Made by a program: the position numbers and the translations under genes. Source: Hypholoma sublateritium FD-334 SS-4 (lineage: Eukaryota > Basidiomycota > Agaricomycetes > Agaricales > Strophariaceae). Taken from it: 64,000 bases of DNA. This document shows, piece after piece, positions 57,168-64,000 of this stretch. The notes under the pieces were generated by a model. It did not search any database. It had not been told where the DNA came from and saw only the letters and a program-made list of their open reading frames with translations. Each line of letters starts with the position of its first letter. Position 1 is the first letter of the stretch. Location of the stretch: NCBI GenBank assembly GCA_000827495.1, contig KN817538.1, positions 302,977 to 366,976 on the forward strand, in the 5' to 3' direction.

Positions 57168-59264
57168 TTAATAGGCACCTCGCCTTAACCGCTCATTCTC
57201 CAGTCGCAGCCTCTGATTTTCCTCCCGCAGATCCCTCAGATCACCTACATACTCATCCATGAGCGTTCGCAGCTCGGTTTTCCAACCGCGGCCCATCCGC
57301 AGGAGGTCCAAGTGGAGACCCATCATATCTGCCTTGGTCTCCCGCTGGAAATCATACATGACGTCCTGCACAATCGTCCGCAACAGCTCATGAGCCGGGC
57401 CGCCGCCCACGCCCGCAGGGGATCCGGACGTCGCGCCATTTGCGCTGAGAGACCCATCGAGCGCCGGGGAACCGCTTCGTGACTCCGTGGACGCGGAAGT
57501 GCTCGCGACGGGCCGCCGGGGGGAGATCTGCATCGATAAAACGCGCTGGCGCTCTGTCGTAGCCGGGTTTTCGTCGGCGTCGTCGTCATCGCAAAACCCG
57601 ACAGTCTTGCCCTTGCCCTTCTCGCGCGTGTCCTCGGCGCCCGCGCGGACCCAGCGGTCTACGTCGGGCGTCCCAAGGCCCAACACGCCTACGGCATTCT
57701 TGCGCTGTTTGTGTTCAGGGACGGGTGTCACTGGATCCGCGCGGACGTCGGGGAGGCGAGGGGACGGTGTCCTGGTGCGCTGAGTGGCTCGCGAGCCTGC
57801 GCGAGATGTAGATGAGGATGGTCGTGACGAGGAGGCAGACACAAGAGTGGAAGGGGGCTCCTTCGCGGAAACACGTGAGGCGGATGAACCTGCACGCGGG
57901 CGGCGCTGTGGGCTGGTCCGAGGGACACTTAGGGCCGACACACTGTTCTTGCGGGTTGAAAGTGCAGTCGTCGCCGATGGAAGTGTTCGCGCACGCCGCG
58001 GGTTTTCAGCCTCCACTGGGACCTTGGTGGGAGTGGCTGACAGCTTCGCGGAAACCTTGCGGACAGCGTTCCCGTGAGGATCGCGCAGGGGAGATAGCAC
58101 CTTCTTTGGATCGGCAACACGCTTTGTCGGGGAGGTGACAGATGTTACCCGTCGGGTAACGGGTGAGGAGGGAGTTGTAGGTTTTCGTACAGGCGACTTG
58201 GCGGGTGCCGCTCTTCGGGCAGGAACAGGGTCGGTTGCCACTTTCTTAGATTCAGTGTGTGTCTTCATGATTGCATTTTTCGTTTTTTTCTGCTTATGAG
58301 TGAGTATTTTCTTTGACGCACAGATTGAAGACATACCTGAATGCTGATTGTTTGTACGGCGCTGCCAATCTCACTGACAATAACGGCCTTTGGAGGTTTG
58401 TCCAGCGAGCGTAGGTCAACAACAAGAATCTTTCCCGTTTGCGTACCGAGAAATATTGCAGTGCCTTCAGGGGAAAATGAGATGGCCGTTAATGGCGCTT
58501 TGATGTTGAGTGTGCGTATGAGTCTATACTAAGGTGAGTTTTACAAAGTATAACAAGTGAAATACTCACGCCTTCTCCTTTTCCAGATCGACTAGTCCGA
58601 CAAATCCACCCGAAGTGGCAACTGCTGCTAGCGACTTGCTAAAAGGACTGCACGCGACGGGTAAGACATCTCCTGTCGCAGACTCGTTCAGTACCACCGT
58701 CTTCGTTGGGCCTGATGGCCGGGTTGTGTCAAAGACTGTCAGCTGCCTGCCGGAGGCCACCAAAAGTCGCCCGCGCAAATGGAGATCGAATGTCGACGTG
58801 CTGTCCTCGATGCCGCCCAGCCCTCGCATGACTGAATGTGATCCAAGCGCAAGATTGTGGACGTGGATCCCCCCCGGAGATGTCGACGCGAGTAGGCTAT
58901 TATCATTGGAAAGTGATAATGAATTGACGAGGCCTTTGTGCGATGCGAAGGTTTGGGATACGTGACTTCCTTCCAGAACGTGTATCTCGTTTGCTGCACT
59001 GAATATAACACAATTGGCGGATTTCGCGACCATGTGTGTAATTTTTTCTTCGTGAAGGTACACATTTCGTAACGTATTGGACGTTGGTTCGTACTTTTGA
59101 ATCGTATTTTCTGAGGAGATAAAAAGACATGCATTATCCGGTGCCCAGGAACTTGCAGTTGGTGCTTCCAAAAGGTTAAGACATGAAGATATAGACGAAG
59201 GCGCCTTCTTGAGGACCGCTGGGTCTACGAGCGCCAGAGAGTCCGTTGTCGTCGCCACAAGCAT
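57168..59264 (-). CDS. NEDD1: NEDD1 (GCP-WD) homolog, gamma-tubulin complex recruiting WD40 protein
   Basis: Three exons, 59264-58570, 58523-58337 and 58289-57168, give 667 residues. Residues 1-290 are WD40-like repeats ('SWAPDNACLFISS', 'LSLSNDNSLLASTSPGGIHV', 'AISFSPEGTAIFLGTQTGKI'). A long basic Ser/Pro/Arg-rich linker follows ('KSPVRKPTTPSSPVTRRV'), rich in possible phosphosites. The last 72 residues form an amphipathic helix region: 'IVQDVMYDFQRETKADMMGL', then 'LREENQRLRLENERLRR'. In animals and plants the NEDD1 C-terminal helix binds gamma-tubulin complexes, and this tail matches it in order and wording. The role is therefore microtubule nucleation at the spindle pole body. Gene start is the first ATG before a WD-like strand. 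The gene is divergent from the PPxY gene at 59758. Confidence 0.75.
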
Positions 59265-59757
59265 TGAGAGAAGGCTTTAGTAATAGACAAGTTATGGCGA
59301 GGATCCGAAATAAGATATCAACAAGTCGCGTAAAGATTCGATCACGTGACGTAAGTTGAAGTCACACGAATCGTTGATATGCATCGATGTTGATTGGTTT
59401 CTAATAATACTGCTCAGTGCTGCCCGAGCGGCGAGCCTCAGAGGCATCCTAGGCTACGCCCAGGCAGCAAGCCCAGTCTATATACCTTCTTTGGCTCCTC
59501 TGTATTGCATTAATCCTGGGATACATGCTGGGGAATGGCTTTCGCTGGACGTATTGAAGAGCAACGTAAGAGGAACTATAATATTGTCTCGAATTTATAA
59601 ATGAAATCCGAAACGTTACCATAGGTACATCCCCGGATTCCGGTGATGCATTGCCCTGATTGTGATGGCCTAGTGCGCGTAAAGTACTATAATACTTAGT
59701 GCCGACCTCAGTACACTGCCCCGTAATGCCGGTTTTGCCCTTTGCTTTCTCCCTGCG
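59265..59757. promoter_or_regulatory. Divergent intergenic region with a CACGTGACGT box
   Basis: No gene is supported. A palindromic CACGTG followed by ACGT lies at about 59343-59352, roughly 80 bp upstream of the NEDD1 start, a possible basic helix-loop-helix or bZIP site. Nothing else stands out. Confidence 0.35.
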
Positions 59758-61508
59758 ATGGTCTTCCTACGACTTCCGCCTGGTGCGGTCCCGCTTCTGG
59801 TCGTTGCGTGGTTGCTCTCCTCACCGGTCGATGCTGGAATTGTTAATCGAACAATTGACGACTCGTTTGGGGATTCGCAGACAGGCCAGCTCGTCACATA
59901 TTCTCCGTCGACAGGTGTCTGGGACGACGAGACTTGCGTCGGCTGCGCCATCAATCCCGATGTATCCCAGACTTTCAAAGGGACATATACAGCAGCGACG
60001 TACAATCCGGGCTTGGGATCCATGGGCATTTCGATGCAGTTTTCTGGTGAGCGTTTAAGAGTCCTATCTTCATAGCTAGACGCACTAACGATGATGCTCT
60101 AGGGACGGCCATTTATGTTTTCTTTATCCTTGCTAACAACCAAGGCGACGGTATCACCACTTTAACACTGGCGAATTTTTCAGTGGACGGAGGCGCACCT
60201 CAACTCTTCCAACACGTGCCAGATCTAACGACAACTGCTATTGAATACAATCAGTTGGTCTTTTCCCAAACAAACTTGCCCAATGCCAGCCATACACTTG
60301 ACATAACTACCTCTGGAGTCAATGAAAACGTTTATGTAAACTTCGACTACGCCATTTATACGTGAGTACTTTGCAATTTAACAATCACCGTGTTTACGTT
60401 TACTAATTGTTGGCATAGGCATGTCGACCCAGCGACTCCAGTAGGTACAACTACAACTACTAGTACAAGTGGGACGACGACATCATCTACAACGACATCT
60501 ACTGGCACCACCTCAATTGGAGCGAACACATCCACTGGCACAAGCACATCCCCGGCAATATCTGCTGGGAAAAACGGCACAACTACGGCAACCGTGACCG
60601 CAACGACAACAACATCGAATAGCGCTAGCCCGGACCAAAGCTCGAATGCGCCTACAAATTCTTCGGCTAGCGATACCTCAAGTACGAGCTCACACGTTTC
60701 CGTCGGAGCAGTCGCCGGAGGTGTAGTCGGGGGAATTGCCGTCCTAGGGCTTATCATCGTCCTTTTCTTCCTTTGCCAACGACGCAAGCGGCGACGGGAG
60801 ATGGGATTCAGAGAAACAGGAACACCTACTTCGCCTATGCATGAGTTGGAGCGGAACCATCAAGCCACCGCTGTATCGCCTTTCACCCTTTCATCATCCC
60901 AGGTCGGGCTAACTTCAGTCTCTCAACACTCTCAACGAGGGCACTATGGCCATGTCCCAACTGCTTCCCAATCGTCGTTTAACAGTCCTCCTCTTGCCCG
61001 CTCGGATAACATGAGCGCTTACGGCGGGTATGTCGATCCAAGCTCGTCTGGAAGCGAATCAGCGACTGGCTATCGCGGACAGCCACTCCGTGGGCAGATG
61101 GTATCGGTAACACCTTTTGACGATCTATCATACGGCGCAGAGACCGCTACCACGTCGCCAACTCACGCCTCAAGCGATATCGAGGCTACTAGGAAGGCAC
61201 GGCAAAACGAGCTCGATGAGCGGCTACGCTCGGTACAACAAGAAATGATGTACTTATCCTCGGATGTCAGTAGTGGCGAAAAGGGCGCCAGACACCGCTC
61301 GGTCCGCCGACACCCGATGCTCAATCGGGGTGCTCCTATAGCTGAAGCGCAGGAGCCCGAGGGTGAGATCAGTATGGAGGACATGCAAGAGCAGTTGCGG
61401 AACATGAGAGCGCAGGTTTCTTATCTACAGGAACAGCAGCGCTCGGCGTGGGCACAAGGTTTGACGGACGATCCCCCGCCTGGGTATTCACCTGCAGCGG
61501 CCGCCTGA
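59758..61508 (+). CDS. Single-pass membrane protein with Thr/Ser stalk and C-terminal PPxY
   Basis: Three exons, 59758-60046, 60103-60361 and 60419-61508, give 545 residues. The signal peptide is 'PLLVVAWLLSSPVDAG'. The ectodomain repeats the landmarks of the gene at 9730: 'IVNRTIDDSFGD', 'CVGCAINPDVSQTFKGTYTA', 'FSVDGGAPQLF'. The stalk of about 90 residues is dominated by Thr and Ser and likely O-glycosylated. The transmembrane segment is at 281-302 ('GAVAGGVVGGIAVLGLIIVL'), followed by 'QRRKRRR'. The tail has a coiled-coil-like stretch ('MEDMQEQLRNMRAQVSYLQE') and PPGY at 536-539. It is closer to the 9730 gene than to the tandem pair at 36133/38975. Function unknown. Confidence 0.85.
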
Positions 61509-64000
61509 TACTCAGCATCGCCGGAACATTGACTTTTTTGTGTTGGTGTACTAATACGTATTCATTCTACTGCGTATTCATTCTACTGGGCAACAGGACA
61601 CATATCTTTGCATCTCTACTTGATACGATTCCTCCTTTTACACCCGGTGAGATGGGAATGGACTCTGGAGCGGATAGCCTTTGTGCGTCATTCCTATCTT
61701 TTCTTTTTGAGCCTGTCTTCGGGACTTCCCCTGGTCGAGAACAGGGAGTGTATCTAGCCTTATTGTGCACTCGTATCTGAGATGCCATGCAGGATTTATG
61801 GTGACGTAGCGAGAGTAGCCTAGGTGCGAACAGCTGCTACTAGCTGTGGTGCTCGCATACCTTATTTTTACCTTATCCATGAAACAGAGTAGGTCTTCCT
61901 CGACGCTCCGACTGATGCTCCTCGTAAATTTCTCAATGCGGCTGAGCAGTGCGTCAATCATTGCCTCGAATAGTTCACGATAATAGTCGGAGGCTCTTAT
62001 TTAAGCGCCGAGTCGTGTGGCGTTATAGGTATTCTATTTATAGCTTATGTTCGGCTGTGTCGTTCAATGCGGTAAAGTGACTGCACAGACAATCATGCAC
62101 ACGGTGAATCAACAGAAAAATGCGCTCTCAAAAAAAAAGACTGCTGGAGGTTCTTGTTCGAGTAGAATTTGTTGCATGTCTAGTTCCGCGTTTCCAAACT
62201 CACCAGGCCTTCGCGTAAGATATTTGCGCGTAACCCCCATGGATACCTACAACGAAGACTAAAATATTATCTGCCTTGTCATCGTAAGAAAATTTGTTGG
62301 TATTCTTGATAAAAAATATCAGTCTATACATGGGTTCTGTAAAGAATCTCAAGTAGAGGGAAATCGAATGAAGCAGTGGGATATCCGTAACACACGGAAT
62401 ATAAGAGTCGAACATCGAAAGTTCCATCTCGTGAAAGCGACACTTCATCAAGAAATTAATGACGTCTTCGGAAACATTGAATATCACCGTATCGTCTGCT
62501 CTTCTATGGTCGCTACGCTTAGAGGTGCCATTAATCAAGACTCGACACCGTCGTACTTCGTTGTAAATTTGAGATACGCAGTGGCATATGCATTGCTCAA
62601 GCTTTATGCGTGCTTGTTTTCGAATTTCGGAGACCTTTTGTTTAGTGCACACAATACCCTCGTCGGTCGTGCGATATCTCCCCGTTACAAGTAACACCCA
62701 TATCGTCCAATCGATGATGATCAAGGTTCTGTAGCGTTACTTACAGGTTGACTTTCTGAGGAAGTATTATCTGAGCGGCACCCTCCAATTAATAGAAGCT
62801 CAATTAGCTAATTCTGGCGATAAGGAGGCTTCAGCTAGATGACATACCTAATACGAAACAGATGCGGCGGTTAATTCGGGCTGCAACGCAAGTTGAACGG
62901 CTTCACCCAGTATCTCACGCAACTACGCCTTGAGGCCATCTCGCGTGGTCGCCCACGTTGGCGTGGACTCGTGTGTGAATTGGCGACATCGTCGTGCAAG
63001 CCGGAGCGCAGTCGCCCAGTACGTCGACAGCGTACCGTAAGTTCGGATCCACAAGCCGAGGTGCCAAAAATGGAGAGGTTCATTGAGCTCCGCCGAGCGG
63101 GAAAAGACGAAGCTCAGATTGCGTAAGATTATGTACGCGACAACGCTACCGGACGCCCAGAGCAAAGAACAGATCGAAGGGCCAGTAAACGAATGCCAGG
63201 TGAACTCGAGGACAAGACAAGGACAAAACATAACCTCCCTGAGAAATGATGGCAATGGTTGCGTGCAAGACCAAGCCCAAGGAGAAACTCGGGCCCAAGC
63301 GACTGGTATAAAACGAGGGAAAGGAGTGGAGCGCTTGGCCTTGGCTGTGATGAGTAAAGATAATTCAGGATAACCCGCGACTTATTAGCGCCAATCGACA
63401 CGAAGCAAAGGTCATTAAGCCTCTTACCATTGCAATACCATTGTCTTGACAGAAGTCTTGTGTGTTTGACTGCATTTTGAAATGAACGTCATCCATCACC
63501 TTGGCTGACATTTGCCCTGCTTCATAGTCCAGCAACACGAAGGGGTGAGTAGAAAAGTATGGGAGGAGTGAACGAAATCGGACGCCATCGGTGTCATTCA
63601 ACAAGAAGTGGTAGTCATTACAATTGAATATTTTACATAAAAAGAACTGAGAAAGCCAGGTCAGTTTACTTGTGGAGGTGGTGAATAAAAGATACACACT
63701 GGATGATATTATATTACATGAGGGTGAAATCGAGAGGAAGGTAGCGCCTTGAGGACCACAAACTATTAATGTCCCCAATGCTGCACTCCGATCAAGCAAT
63801 TAAACCACTCTGAATCGTACCACAGAATCGAGAAACTGGAGCGCAAGTGTTACTGTGTTTGCCAGTAGTATCGCGGCGGTTTCTCTGAAGGATGATTGAA
63901 GTAATTGTTGCGATACAACCTAGCCATGATTTAGATACGACCCTGAACTAGTTACATAATTTTAGTCTACCACATTACCTAGGATTCCAGGTCATCGTTT
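61509..64000. other. No firm gene; possible degenerate coding stretches
   Basis: On the minus strand 62200-62724 is open for 174 codons and 63365-63799 for 144 codons, with protein-like content in parts ('VINFLMKCRFHEMELSMFD'; 'HPFVLLDYEAGQMSAKV'). Neither has a good start, splice-linked partner or family match. The stretch 62890-63126 on the plus strand is GC-rich and open ('MNGFTQYLTQLRLEAI'). They may be exons of genes reaching beyond the window or relics of mobile elements. Confidence 0.3.

Noticed and set aside
60356..60787. 143-codon minus-strand frame rich in Val
   Set aside because: It is the shadow of the Thr/Ser-rich stalk of the plus-strand PPxY gene.

Overview
The window looks like nuclear DNA of a filamentous basidiomycete, most likely an agaricomycete. 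Genes carry many introns of about 45-120 bp with GT-AG borders, and several families present are typical of agaricomycetes: beta-trefoil (ricin B-like) lectins, a FunK1-type kinase, a tnp2-type transposase, F-box/leucine-rich proteins, and single-pass membrane proteins with a Ser/Thr-rich stalk. No rRNA, tRNA or CRISPR was recognised. Exon borders given here were derived by reading splice sites and keeping phase; where paralogs exist they were checked against each other. All functional names rest on motif recognition, not on a database search.

Layout. 1-2143: divergent pair of an F-box gene (-) and a putative secreted ADP-ribosyltransferase-like gene (+). 3441-4461: four-helix membrane protein. 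4650-8685: two diverged copies of one block flanking an intact lectin gene; one block copy keeps a small membrane-protein gene, the other only a scrap of it. 9730-11280: membrane protein with a C-terminal PPxY motif. 11448-14633: two further lectin paralogs, each with one break in frame. 14821-28576: housekeeping stretch (small conserved protein, P4-type phospholipid flippase, FAN1 nuclease, ILV2 acetolactate synthase). 30047-31469: secreted endonuclease/exonuclease/phosphatase-fold enzyme fused to a jacalin-like domain. 32562-35454: multi-span membrane RING ubiquitin ligase. 36133-40629: tandem pair of PPxY membrane proteins. 40630-52880: gene-poor, poorly assembled, transposon-rich region with a conserved hypothetical gene, a FunK1 kinase and a tnp2 transposase, all on the minus strand. 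52885-56937: a second ADP-ribosyltransferase-like/F-box divergent pair, inverted relative to the first. 57168-59264: NEDD1 (GCP-WD) homolog. 59758-61508: fourth PPxY membrane protein. 61509-64000: no firm gene.

How it fits together. Conserved single-copy genes (flippase, FAN1, ILV2, RING ligase, NEDD1) are interleaved with duplicated lineage-specific families: F-box, secreted ADP-ribosyltransferase-like, lectin, and PPxY membrane proteins. The secreted enzyme-like and sugar-binding proteins would suit defence against animals or microbes, or interaction with the environment, but that is inference. The most notable signals are the inverted duplication of the divergent gene pair, the compensated mini-exon loss between lectin paralogs, the conserved promoter block of the lectin genes, and the shared C-terminal PPxY motif in four membrane proteins.
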